Source: Chara braunii
Taxonomy: Eukaryota; Streptophyta; Charophyceae; Charales; Characeae
Direction of reading: 5' to 3'
Length of the DNA: 23,126 bases
Assembly: GCA_003427395.1 (NCBI GenBank)
Contig: BFEA01000155.1
Location: 1,421,019 to 1,444,144 of the forward strand
Part shown: positions 7,731-17,349 of the stretch, in pieces
Layout of the letters: every line of letters starts with the position of its first letter
Position numbering within the stretch: position 1 is the stretch's first letter
Notes under the pieces: generated by a model
Database searches by the model: none
Seen by the model: only the letters and a program-made list of their open reading frames with translations
Told to the model about the DNA's origin: nothing
Translations under genes and position numbers: made by a program

Positions 7731-7747
7731 TGGTATCGGAGCTGGTT
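7731..7747 (+). promoter_or_regulatory. RE2 primer binding site (tRNA-iMet type)
   Basis: TGGTATCGGAGCTGGTT sits three bases after the LTR end. The usual plant PBS complementary to initiator tRNA-Met begins TGGTATCAGAGC, so there is one mismatch (G for A at the eighth base) in the first twelve. The tRNA 3' end primes minus-strand DNA synthesis in such elements. Confidence 0.88.
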
Positions 7748-9016
7748 CACGATCGTCGCTTACCTGGCACTGGCGACATTGTTACTTGGTGCGCTGACAA
7801 TGCTTCATGTGCAGTAAGGATACTTTGGCGCTGGCTTGTTATAGCGGGGCCAAGGTAGAGGGGCCAGTCGATGGAAGGCTGTGGCGACAATGTGGGAGCT
7901 GTGGCAACAGCAGACGTATGTATGATGATGAGAGCATGCCGACGTGGCATTTTGGTTGAGGTGGCACTGCATTGCGTTGTGAGTGGTACCGGGGCTATGA
8001 CCGGTCATCGAAATGCACGTCGGCCCAATTGGTGAGAAATTTGTGGTTGGGGGCAGCTATCTCCAGGGACGTTGTTCCCATTCCTTATCTACCCTCTCAA
8101 TCTCTTCTTACCATGAGGAAGTGAGCCCAACCTTGAGTGTCCTCTCTTTGGTGAGGAGTCGTGTGCACTCTATCTTGAGAGACGACATTCTTCCCGGTGG
8201 CGCATTTGGCAGGAGAGGGCGGTGCCTCTGAAGGGCCCTGGTTGAAGCACGGGTCACGGTCACCATGCCAACCCATGGGAGCAGTACGCGCAGGCCATGC
8301 TACTTTGTCCTTTCAGGCTCTTTGCTGCGCTGATAAAAGGGGTGTGCGAACTGACCAGTCCTAAGCAGACGCACCCAGACCGTCTATAAACATTTCTGGT
8401 TGGGGTCTGAATTGTCCACTGGTTGTGGTCATCATCCTGATTGCGACGTTAAATAATTCCTGAGGACTCTCGGGGGCTGTCCTTAAATTGCCTCTCGATC
8501 AGCCAGACCAGTCAGACGTAAGGCTCGTTGCACGCGAGGATAAAGAACATGCAAGCTGGTCATAAGCATACACCTTGGGTACAGGGGTGGGCTGTTAATG
8601 CACACCTTAGACAGCGCTGCTTGATGATGCTCATAGGCACGTTGGATACAGGGGAAGGATATTCCAATTGAGGACTCAAATGTAACACACTAGCATACCC
8701 ATTGTGCATACATCTGCTCACATTAGTTTATTTTTATTTTGATTAGTTGGTTGACAAACTGCTGACACCTAACAAAAAGCCTAGAGTAGGACTGTAATCT
8801 ACCATAGTCAGTTCTTCTCAAAGCTTCTACAAGAGAACTAATCAGGATAGAAGTAGACTATGCATACAGTTTGTGTATATGTTGTTGATACCGTTTGAAC
8901 GGTAGCCTAGGTAACTCACCGGACCATTATTTATTTATTTATTTTTAGCACCGGCCAGATGCAAGTTGCAGTCGGTTCCAGCGAGAGTCCTAGTGCAGAC
9001 AACGTCTACCTAGCCG
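7748..9016 (+). other. RE2 leader between PBS and gag
   Basis: About 1.27 kb with no frame resembling a retrotransposon protein; the longest open frame (about 8013-8231) has no recognised domain. An ATTT-repeat tract at 8928-8945 runs into TTTTTAGC, which resembles a 3' splice site. In the frame opened by ATG at 8953-8955, a short open stretch overlaps the start of gag. An original gag start may therefore have been upstream of 9017 and lost to a frameshift. Confidence 0.6.
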
Positions 9017-10865
9017 ATGAGTGGGTCGGTCAGGGGTGAAGGTACAGCTGATGATAGGAGGCAGACACGACGGGACACAGGCAGAATACCCGTAGTGTTG
9101 CAGTTTCTACTACTAGGGGATGAGAGAAAACTAAGGCCCGAAGCAAGGGCCCGTAATCTAGAGACTGCAAGAGAGGCAGCAGCAGCGGTAGAACGGGCGG
9201 TAGCAGCAGCTAGTGCGATAGCAATGGCTACCTCTTCAACCACTTCTGTTGCGAACTCAACTGGTCAGGGTCTGGGCATGCCGCTCAACTCGACCAGTTC
9301 ACAGTCCATCTCCAGTACGCCAGGGGCTGACTCTAGTCAGATGGCGGGCGTGCAGTCCAACTCGCCGCCTCACCTTACAAGGGAGCAGGTGGAGCTCCAG
9401 CAGGTAGAGAGGATCTGCTTAAGGCTAGAGGAGGAACTCAAACAGGCTACTAAAAGAGAGAAAGCGATTAGAGAAAGGAGTGTCGAATTAGAGGGTAGGG
9501 ACGCGGACATAGCTGCATTAGAGGGTTTAGATGACTCGACCCTTAACTACACAGGAAAGATTCTTAAGGCAAGCATCCTGTCCATGCATGCGTACATGGA
9601 CAGCAAACAAGACGCTATCCAGGACACCCTAGACCAGATTCTGCAAGTCATCCATAGGCCAGGAATCAGGCCAACAGCTTTGCCATCGCTGCCTTTCTCA
9701 GCGATGACAGGCCCCTATGCCGCTTAGTCCGGACCAACACCAAGCGGTACTTCAGCAGCAGCCCTATCTCAGACTGTTGCTTCTTCATCTTCTAGTCCAG
9801 CGGGGGGTGCTACACCCCAGCTGCCACCTATCTCACCAGTGGGACAGCAGCAACCATGGTACCCCAAAACCCCACTGAAACCACCCCCAACCTTCTTAGG
9901 AGATAAGAAGGATGAGGCGCTTGGCACTTGGTTGAGAATGGTTCCAGTGTGGGTTAGGGAGAAGAGGACGCTGGTAGAGGAGGAGGTGATAACTGCTGCA
10001 TCCTACTTAGAGGGTTCAGTAGCTCGCTGGCTTAATGGATTGGTGGCTTCCAAGGGTTTCCGCAGGAACATGGGGGATTGGGCTAAGACCGACACCCTAG
10101 AGAGCTTTACGAACTTGGTAGAGGCGCGGTGGCACAACCCTCAGCAGGCGCAGATAACCACTGATGGGTTACTGAAACTTGATGCTAGGAAGTACAAGTC
10201 AGTGCGCGAGCTCACCACAATCGTAGAGCGATTGATTGTCGTCCCAGGCGTGGAGTACAATCCACATGTCTTGCTGACCTTGTTCTTGAGGTGTCTTCCC
10301 ACAAGCATCAAGAACTTATTAGCCAGCGAGGCTCGACTTGAGTATCACTTTTGAGACATTAAGCAAGAAGGCCCTAGACTTAGAGGCTACGCTGGGTGGT
10401 GCTCAAAACCCCCCTCCGAACGGGAGAAAGAATAAGGCTCCACAAGAGTGGAAGAAGAAGGGTAGTCGATTGATTATGGTTGATTCCGGAGGGAATCAAA
10501 CTGAGATCGATCATGTTTCTGACCTTGTGGATAGTTCATTGTTAGACGGCGAGGATAGTATTGAGGGTAGCAACCTCGCCACTATAGTCAAGACTAAGGC
10601 AGGTGGCAGCGGCAAGGGCGGTCAACAAAGGAGTCAGGGGCAAGCCGCCAACCCAAACAAAATAGCTGCTTGGGTAAGAGCCGGTTTGGATCAAGATGTG
10701 TGGCGGGACCGTTGGCAGCGTGGGGCTTGCATAAACTGCAGCGAATATGACCATCAACAGTTTAAATGCAAGAACGCTAAGGTCTCGCCGAAGATGCCTC
10801 CTAAGGGCGGGTATGCTTCTTCTCAGTCTGGAGCCTCTACGAGCTCCAACTCAGGAAACACCTAG
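9017..10865 (+). pseudogene. RE2 gag: capsid region and CCHC nucleocapsid (broken)
   Basis: The first ATG (9017) follows an in-frame TAG. The N-terminal region has an Ala-rich and then Ser/Thr-rich segment, followed by a charged predicted coiled coil with LEEELKQATKREKAIRERS (about residues 120-175). A TAG at 9725-9727 interrupts it, but the frame continues into a capsid-like domain containing TWLRMVPVW, YLEGSVARWLNG and LRCLPTSIKNLL, as in the Retrotrans_gag family. A one-base shift near 10340 changes frame (TFETLSKKALDLE continues), and the nucleocapsid follows with a CCHC knuckle, C-X2-C-X4-H-X4-C, at 10728-10769 (CINCSEYDHQQFKC). Gag would package element RNA in particles. It ends at TAG 10863-10865. 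Confidence 0.85.
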
Positions 10866-11543
10866 GGCCAGTAGAAGTTGTAGTTGCTTCTACTCTCGTT
10901 GAAGCGGGTGATGTACCCTCCCCGTTTCAAAAGTTGGCCGAAGCTATTGACTCCTTAGTCACCCCACAGATGCATCCGGACCCAACTATACTTTGTACGT
11001 TGGATGTGTATGAAGCCTTAGAGGACCTTCAAGGTGAGTGGTTAGCAAGGGACCCTCGTGAGTCCTGGGTGGCACTAAGTCGAGGTCCTAGAGGTGGAAG
11101 TCTGTGTGGGCCGCAAGTGCGGTGCCTTCGTAGACATTGGCTCCATACGAAACTTTATAAGTCGTGACTGTGCTGAGAGGCTGCGTCTAAAGGACCGGGT
11201 GCAGCACCTTAGTAGACCGGTAGCATCTACTTTGGCCAACAAAGAGCGCATGATGGTGGAGGACTACGTGAAGAACATGGTTTGCACTTTCTCCTACCCA
11301 GGAGGAGAACTAAATCATAGAATATCATTCCTGGTGAGCGACAATTTACCCTTCGATATGTTGTTAGGAATGTACTACCTTGAGGTTGTCAAGCCCCAGT
11401 TTGACTGGGACAAGAAGGTGCTAAAGCAGGAGTTGCCTAATGGGAGGACTGTCAGACTGGCTAAGTACAAAGCCGGTAGGTTAATTGACTCCTATGGGTG
11501 CTTATGCGCACCTGCGTTCTATAACTATTACAAACAGAACTAA
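10866..11543 (+). pseudogene. RE2 linker and aspartic protease with altered active site
   Basis: An open frame from about 10865 to 11090 forms a linker (DVYEALEDLQGEW), then the frame changes near 11085 and the protease follows. The flap and hydrophobic core are recognisable (AFVDIGSIRNFIS; later FLVSDNLPFDMLLGMYYL). The catalytic Asp-Thr/Ser-Gly triad reads Asp-Ile-Gly, with GAC ATT GGC at 11133-11141; a C-to-T change of ACT to ATT would explain this. The protease normally cleaves the Gag-Pol polyprotein in the particle. With isoleucine in the triad it would probably be inactive. The frame ends with TAA at 11541-11543. Confidence 0.82.
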
Positions 11544-11569
11544 GAGGAAGGTATGTACCTAGTCTATGT

Positions 11570-12950
11570 CTCTGAGAAAGGGGGGTGTTGCCCCCAAAGA
11601 TAGAGAACATTGTCGCTAAGTACCCTGATCTGTTTGAGGAGCCTACAGGGAGGTTGTCCATGCCATAGAGATCATCCAGGTAGCAAGACACCTAAAGGGA
11701 GAATCTATAGGATGGCTCCGACCGAGTTGGACGAGCTTCGGCGACAACTGAAAGAGCTCACAGAAAAGGGTTGGATACAGCCTAGCATCTCCCCCTTTGG
11801 CTCACCAGTACTATTTGTTCCAAGGAAAGGGGGAACACTAAGGATGTGCATTGATTATAGAGGCCTCAATGCCATTATTGTTAAGAACGCAGAGCCTCTA
11901 CCACGCATCGACGACCTATTGGATAGGGTGCAGGGATGTAAGTACTATACAAAGATAGACTTAAAATCCGGCTACCATCAAATTGCTATAAGACCAGAGG
12001 ATCAGCACAAAATCGCATTTTAGACCAGCTACGGTCTGTACGAGTTTGTGGTGATGCCTTTCGCCCTCTGCAATACGCCGGGTACATTCCAGCACGCCAT
12101 GAATAGGATCTTCCATGACTACTTAGATAAGTTTGTCGTCGTGTACCTCGATGATATACTTATCTTTAGTAAGACTGTCAAGGAGCATGCTCAGCATGTA
12201 GACAAGGTACTCTCACTCCTTCGACAGCACAAGTCTAAAATAAACGCATGCGAGTTCAGTCGCACTCGAATCGTGTACTTGGTTCATGAAGTCTCCACGG
12301 ATGGGATTAGGCCCGAAGATGCGAAGGTGGCTAGCATACGTGACTGGCTACGACCCCAGTCTATGACTTAGGTCAGATCATTCTTGGGAATGTGTGGTTA
12401 CTACCGTAATTTCATAAAGAACTATAGCACGATCACATCTCCCTTGACTGATCTAACTCGACTTGATACGCCATGGGACTGGACCGACGAGTGGGAGGCA
12501 ACTTTTAAACGTTTGAAGCATGCACTCATGCACCATGAGGTTCTCATGGTACCCGACCCGCAAAGGCCTTTTGTTGTAACCACTGACGCAAACCAATATG
12601 GCATTGGCGCAGTGTTGGCTCAGCAGGAAGGGAAAAAGTTGAGACCGGTCGAGTATATGAGCAAAAAGATGCCATCAAAGAAGTTGGCAAAGTCCACCTA
12701 CGAGAGAGAACTCTATACCCTCTACAAGGCACTTGTCCACTGGAGGCACTATCTGTTAGGAAGGTTCTTTTATTTGAGAACTGAGACACAACCAGTTCTC
12801 TTCGATGCACTCAAACGTTGGATTGAAATCATAGATCAGTATGACTTCAAACTACATTATGTGAAAGGAGAGTACAACAAGGTTGCAGAAGCATTGTCTC
12901 GTATGGCAGATTACCTAGGTGCGATGATCTCTGAGTTTGGCCTGTCATAG
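11570..12950 (+). pseudogene. RE2 reverse transcriptase and RNase H (interrupted by two TAG stops)
   Basis: From 11610 to 12950 one frame is used, broken by TAG at 12021-12023 and 12369-12371. RT landmarks in order: RMAPTELDELRRQLKEL, GSPVLFVPRKGG, RMCIDYRGLN, YYTKIDLKSGYHQI (first catalytic Asp), YGLYEFVVMPFALCN and FVVVYLDDILIFS with the YLDD motif at 12144-12155. The connection (VRSFLGMCGYYRNFI) leads to RNase H with VVTTDANQYGIGAVLAQQ holding the first acidic residue, STYERELYTLYKAL with the Glu, and LGRFFYLRTE where the usual Asp is Glu. The end matches HYVKGEYNKVAEALSRM. The first ~110 bases before 11700 need frameshifts to connect to the protease. The stop at 12948-12950 separates it from integrase. 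Confidence 0.93.
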
Positions 12951-14263
12951 ACCGTTACTCGATCCTTGGGGGAAGCCCACAAGGAAGACCCCATCACGAT
13001 GGACATCATCAACAAAATGAAGGCCAAAGACAAGGCCACCACTGACGAGTTTGTGATGGTGGATGGGTTACTCTTTCTTGAGAAAGCAGAGTTAAAAAGG
13101 TTAGTTGTTCCATCTAGAGAGATTTTGCGTACTTTATTTTTAGGTGAGTGCCACGACGCAACGGGACATTTCGGCTACAAGAAGACTAGTGCTAATTTAG
13201 TACAGCAGTTCTGGTGGCCTAACATGTTGGACGATGCAAAGAAGTCCGGACAGACCTGTCAGGTCTGTCAGCGGGACAAGCCGCGTACGCAATCTCCGTT
13301 TGGGTTACTAAGGCCTCTACCCATCCCTGTTGGTCCAAGGCAGAGTATCTCCATGGACTTCATGGATACCCTCGTGACCAGTAAGAGTGGGAAAAGACAT
13401 ATCTTCATCATAGTTGATAGGTTCACTAAGTTTGCTAGACTAATTGCCATGCCGGAGACCGCCAGGACTGAGCACGTCATCAAGTTATTCATGGATAACT
13501 GGGTGCGTGACTTTAGAGTGCCAAAGACGATCAATGGTGATAGAGATGTGCGTTTCACAAGTGAGATGTCGAAGAAGACTGCTGAACAGATGGACAGCCA
13601 GCTCCAAATGACTTTTGGGAATAATCCCGAAGCAAATGGACTGGCTGAACAGATGAACCGGGTGGTGCAGCATCTGCTGAGGCATTATATTAAGCCCAGC
13701 CAGAATGATTGGGATGAGAAATTGCCTCTCATCGCCAGTCTATACAATAACGCAGTACACAGCACCACCGGGTCACCCCGAATCAGCTGCATCTTGGGTG
13801 GAAGCCTAGATCTGCACTAGACTTCCTCCTTCCTGAAAACTGACCTGCTGCAACTCTTGGAACGATTGAATTCGGTGTCCAGTACGAGAAATTGTTGCAG
13901 CAAGCTGCCGAGAACATCAAGAAGTCTCAGGAAGCAATGATTGTTTTTGAGAACAAACATCGCCAACACTCCACATTTCAGGTAGGTGAACTGGGACAGG
14001 AGTTCGACATCTCTAGAAAACTAATGCCTCAGTATTTCGGTCCCTAGAAAGTCCTCGATGTTGTGGGTAGTGAAATGGGTGGTCCCTCGTACGTTATTCG
14101 TATCCCTGGTCACTTACGCACTTACCCTGTTTTTCATCCCTCAAAGCTCGTTCCTTTCGCTGAGACAGAACAGTTCCCATCACGGAGATCTATGTTGTCC
14201 CCAACCGAGAGAAGGTTAACGGAGACCCTAATTTTCAGACCACTTGCCATGCCATTTATATGA
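12951..14263 (+). pseudogene. RE2 integrase (zinc finger, DDE core, C-terminal region; broken)
   Basis: The sequence continues in the RT frame after the TAG at 12948. The HHCC finger is HDATGH followed by CQVC about 32 residues later. The core keeps all three acidic positions: SMDFMDTL, INGDRDVRF and NPEANGLAEQMNR. Near 13770 the frame shifts by one base (HSTTGSPRIS should read on as a TPNQLHLGWKPRSALDF frame), and a TGA at 13841-13843 and a TAG at 14045-14047 follow. The latter replaces a tryptophan in the YFGP-KVLDVVG motif of the C-terminal domain. SYVIRIPGHLRTYPVFHPSKL is the typical gypsy integrase C-terminal strand set. It ends at TGA 14261-14263. Confidence 0.92.
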
Positions 14264-14515
14264 AAACCAATTTGTGCCCCAACCATGGATGGCCACGTGG
14301 ACGTCGACGATATCCTGAAGCATAGAGACATGCCTGTTCCCAAGCCAGTTGGTAGGGGTAGACCGCCTAAACCTGCAAGCGAGTACAAAGTACAGTTCAG
14401 GCATCATACGGATCCTAAGTAAGATCGATGGTTTACGAGAGAGGAACTAGTCAAGACAACTCCTCAGATCGTGGCCGAGTATGAGAAGAAACTGAAGGGG
14501 AAGGCGCCAGCATGA
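14264..14515 (+). pseudogene. RE2 C-terminal chromodomain-like region
   Basis: Read in the integrase frame past the TGA at 14261, this gives VDVDDILKHRDMPVP, then a Gly/Arg/Pro-rich linker, then SEYKVQFRHHTDPK, a TAA at 14420-14422, DRWFTREELVKTTPQIVAEY and a natural end at TGA 14513-14515. The pattern of a ValxxIL start, a Tyr-Lys-Val strand, a Trp and a C-terminal helix fits the chromodomain fused to integrase in chromoviruses, which directs integration to marked chromatin. The Arg/His-rich FRHHTDP segment in place of the common WKGY-type sequence is divergent, so I call it chromodomain-like. Confidence 0.7.
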
Positions 14516-14539
14516 AGCATCTCAGTGGACTTTCGAAGC

Positions 14540-14549
14540 TAAGGGGGAT
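14540..14549 (+). promoter_or_regulatory. RE2 polypurine tract
   Basis: TAAGGGGGATGCAA immediately precedes the 3' LTR start at 14554; the purine core is AAGGGGGA. In LTR elements this RNase H-resistant tract primes plus-strand synthesis. Here a few non-purine bases lie between it and the LTR. Confidence 0.75.
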
Positions 14550-14553
14550 GCAA

Positions 14554-15602
14554 TGCGAGGAACGAGCCCTCACGGAGCCCCTATCAGATATACAGAGCCC
14601 CCCAGCAAGCCGAGTGGGCGCCCTAAGTGAAGGCAGGCCTGAATATTCATCAAAGTCCAAAGTTCGACATTTCCAAACATGGGTATTCAGGCTGTTGAAG
14701 CCCGCCAGTTGGTTGAGTGGATGCGTGAGCCTCACTAAGCTGCGTCGTACAGTTGGCCCAGGCCTTGGCAGTTGCGTCTGACCACATACACACAAAGCAG
14801 GCCCGATACATCATGAAGTGGCCACTGACCTATGCAAAAGTAGTACTGTCGACGCACCTACCCCGGGGTCCTACACAAATGCAGCAAGCGGCCCAAGTAC
14901 AGAGACTCAGGCCGTGCCCAACTGTAAAGGGCCCAAGCCCTCAACTGTAGTCTCAGGCCTGGGCGCAGGTTCTGAGGCCCAACCGGAAGCTACTGGAAGC
15001 TTCCAGCCAGGCCACATGCAGCATCCAGGAGGCTGCCACTTCCATATAGGAAGTGAGGCAGCCCAGGCCCGGCATGCTGGCCCACGCAGGCAATGCGGTC
15101 ACGTGGCTGAGCTGCAGCATTGAATGATGTGCTGCGGCCAGTGCGCTTGGGGGGCCAATAGAGGTGAAGTGGGGCGCTGCAGGGCAGTGGTGCGCTGGCA
15201 GCCATAGCCGGGCCGCTGGGCACTAGGGGGTAAGAGGGGGTGATCTGGTGGTCTTCAAGGAAGAAGGCAAGTGTGGGTTATCAAGGTCTCATGAGGGTGA
15301 CGAGATACGTACCTGGTGCATGAAGAGAGATCGGCTATGGTGTTGACATCATGTACATTGGTCTTCGAGAGTCGAAGTGAGCCTGTTGCGTGAACACAAC
15401 TGTAGGTAGGATAGTCGAGTAGAGTAGGTTGGGCGCTGGGCGCCAGACAAAGAGGAGTGACTTTGGATACCGTGTTGGTGTGGCCTGAGGGCTTGAACAT
15501 TGGCTCATTACTTCATTGTATTGCTCTATTTGGATGGATTCTCGGTGCAATTGTGCTCTCTGCTTGTACACAACTACTTGGTCATCTGTGTGATTTTGCT
15601 TG
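14554..15602 (+). repeat. RE2 3' long terminal repeat, missing its end
   Basis: It begins TGCGAGGAACGAGCC and follows the 5' LTR at an offset of 7906, drifting to 7914. Differences include many C/T and G/A changes. Similarity ends at about 15600, where the sequence becomes T-rich (15602-15636), so the last ~37 bp including the terminal CA are not present. Either that stretch has diverged or it was removed by a rearrangement. Confidence 0.92.
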
Positions 15603-16167
15603 TTTTTTTTTTTATTATTATTTTTTTTATTTTAAGGCTCCAACTCCTTTTCCATTTTGGGGAGCATCAGTCCGGTTCCTATTCCACCGGCAAGTCACCA
15701 AAAGTTACATCAAGTACTCACCCACACTCTTCCCCTTTACGGTAGGAAAGCCCAAGGGACGACATTGATTGCTTCCTGTCGGAAGGATGTACCATCCCTT
15801 ACCCCTGCCTAAGTTAGCCTGATCTACTGTGCTTTGTTTCTTGGTGTTGAACGAACTCCCGAAATTGTGCACTCTGTAGGCTTGCGTAGCAGGGCTTCGT
15901 TCTACCAGTTCCTCTCGGTTCTTGACCGTCAAACTATCCTTGATTACCAAACTGCTGACTTTGTCTTCTATAGACTCGCTTACATGAATCCTAAATTCTC
16001 TTTGGTTGAGTTGTCGCTGCTCCTATCTAAAGATAGGTCCTATATTGTATCCCTGTTCCCCTTTCCTCCTATCTTTTAAGACGGTTGGCAAAAACTGGTT
16101 TAGTCTATTCGTCCCTATTGCTGTAAGCATTAGAGCTGTCGACTTGGCTGTTTGTTGCAGGATTGGC

Positions 16168-16186
16168 TAAAACCCTAAACCCTACC
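16168..16186. repeat. Interstitial telomere-like motif (CCCTAAA)
   Basis: TAAAACCCTAAACCCTACC contains about two CCCTAAA units, the plant telomere repeat. Such telo-boxes also occur in plant promoters, but no gene follows. Confidence 0.6.
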
Positions 16187-16483
16187 GAGTGCTTTTGCTG
16201 GACCCCTCTTGCCTAGGTTAGCCTGATCCTGATCAACTGGGTTCTAAGACTTGGCAGTGCCCGATATTGTGATCCTTGTGTACTTGTTTAAGGCGTTGTC
16301 TGACTTCTTCCTCTCAGCTCCTTGACTGTCGGGTTCTCTTTAAGTGTTGGAACTGCAGACTCGGTCCTCTTAAGTACTCCTCGGTTGAACCTGGGGCTTC
16401 TCAGGCCCAAGTACTACTTTCCGTGTCTAGGGTTAAACCCTATCCTCCTTTTTGTCTTTATCCTCTGCATTCTTTGTCTTGTG

Positions 16484-16503
16484 CCTAAACCCTAAACCCT
16501 AGG
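16484..16503. repeat. Interstitial telomere-like motif (CCCTAAA)
   Basis: CCTAAACCCTAAACCCTAGG, more than two units of the plant telomere repeat. It lies in unit 2 of the ~400-bp duplication; a related GGGTTAAACCCT occurs at about 16430. Confidence 0.65.
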
Positions 16504-16752
16504 TGATTTAATCTGACCTGCTCGGTGCCGTTTTAATACCTCATATGGTTTTAGGCTTAACTAGTGTTTTTTATCTAGTGGGAATCTAGTTCAATCTTCT
16601 TTTTTTCCTTCGGGATGCTATGGGCTTACTGTTTGGATGCCCGTCGCAAAGAGGCGAAGGTTCTTGTTTGGTGTGGTGGAGGTGCGTTCAGCTGCGTTCT
16701 TGTTGGATGCTATGTCTGTAATGTTTGTTTTGTTCCTTGGTGTGTCTGGTAT

Positions 16753-17349
16753 TTAGGTTAAGGTTGTATGCCCCTGTTTCCAATGTCCGAAATAAATTTT
16801 GTCATGCTCTATTTTTGCTAGCTTACCTTCTCCTAGGAGATGCTTTGAAAAGGATTCCGTTATTTTGTCTCTATTTGTTGTGTCATTCTGTATTTTCCTA
16901 TATGTCTTTTTCCAGCGTCCCGTGTATTCGATTTCTATTATGTTTAGTATCTCTTGCCATGTTTATTGCGTACTCACTGCTGTGTGCTCCATTGTCTTTT
17001 GGCATCTGCGTTTCCAGATTGCCCATAAGTGGCTAACCTTAGAAGTGGCTAACCTCAGCGTCTGGAAGAAAATGAGTTCATATCCATCCCATGAATCTAG
17101 CAATTGCATTCCCAACAAAAGTGGAATATGTTCCGTTGGGAGGGTCTTTTTTGTGATTGAGAGCCACAATGTTGCTGAGCGTTTCCATAGCTTTCGTGCC
17201 TTTTGACATTGTTGGAGACAATGTTCTCTGTCTTCTTTCATTCCACTAGGACAAATGGAACATAGCTCTTGTAGTGGAGATTGTGTTCGTGTGTTCCTTC
17301 TCTTGTACAACCATGCGTTTACTGCTAAAGCGTGGTGTGTGAGGAGTCA
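16753..17349 (-). pseudogene. LINE B ORF2 C-terminus with zf-RVT-type zinc finger
   Basis: Reading leftward: TGA at 17347-17349 replaces the tryptophan expected in KLRSFQ-LLTHHALAVNAWL, then comes the finger, C-X2-C-X9-H-X4-C, starting CSIC. HLWAIWKRRC follows, then TAA at 16963-16965. Coding-like sequence continues past that stop (TWQEILNIIEIEYTGRWKKT) in the same frame to TAA at 16753-16755, and LINE A has a matching continuation. So the ORF2 end is probably 16753 and the 16963 stop is a mutation. Confidence 0.8.

Larger units (their letters stand above)
6648..15602 (+). mobile_element. RE2: near-complete Ty3/gypsy retrotransposon (chromodomain type), inactive
   Basis: The order is 5' LTR, PBS, leader, gag, protease, RT, RNase H, integrase, chromodomain-like tail, polypurine tract, 3' LTR. 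Integrase after RNase H defines the Ty3/gypsy class, and the chromodomain-like tail suggests a chromovirus. A hand count over the first ~430 bp of the two LTRs gives about 35 differences (roughly 8%), so the insertion is not recent. The last ~37 bp of the 3' LTR are missing and no target-site duplication is found. In-frame stops in gag, between RT and RNase H and in integrase, plus frameshifts, make it non-autonomous. Confidence 0.93.
15603..16599. repeat. Non-coding region with a diverged ~400-bp direct duplication
   Basis: After a T-rich block, no gene is recognised. An 81-codon frame at 15834-16079 has no known domain, and its partner segment is not open in the same way. Words recur about 400 bp apart: TGCCTAAGTTAGCCTGATC (15806-15824) versus TGCCTAGGTTAGCCTGATC (16210-16228); a CCCGAAATTGTG versus CCCGATATTGTG pair near 15857/16260; and TTGACCGTC versus TTGACTGTC near 15922/16322. 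Unit 1 is about 15800-16200 and unit 2 about 16200-16560. Confidence 0.5.

Noticed and set aside
9017-10865. Programmed readthrough or frameshift in RE2 gag-pol
   Set aside because: There are several different stops and shifts scattered over all domains, which fits random decay better than one programmed site.
16168-16503. Chromosome end or true telomere array
   Set aside because: Only two to three CCCTAAA units occur at each place, embedded in unique sequence.
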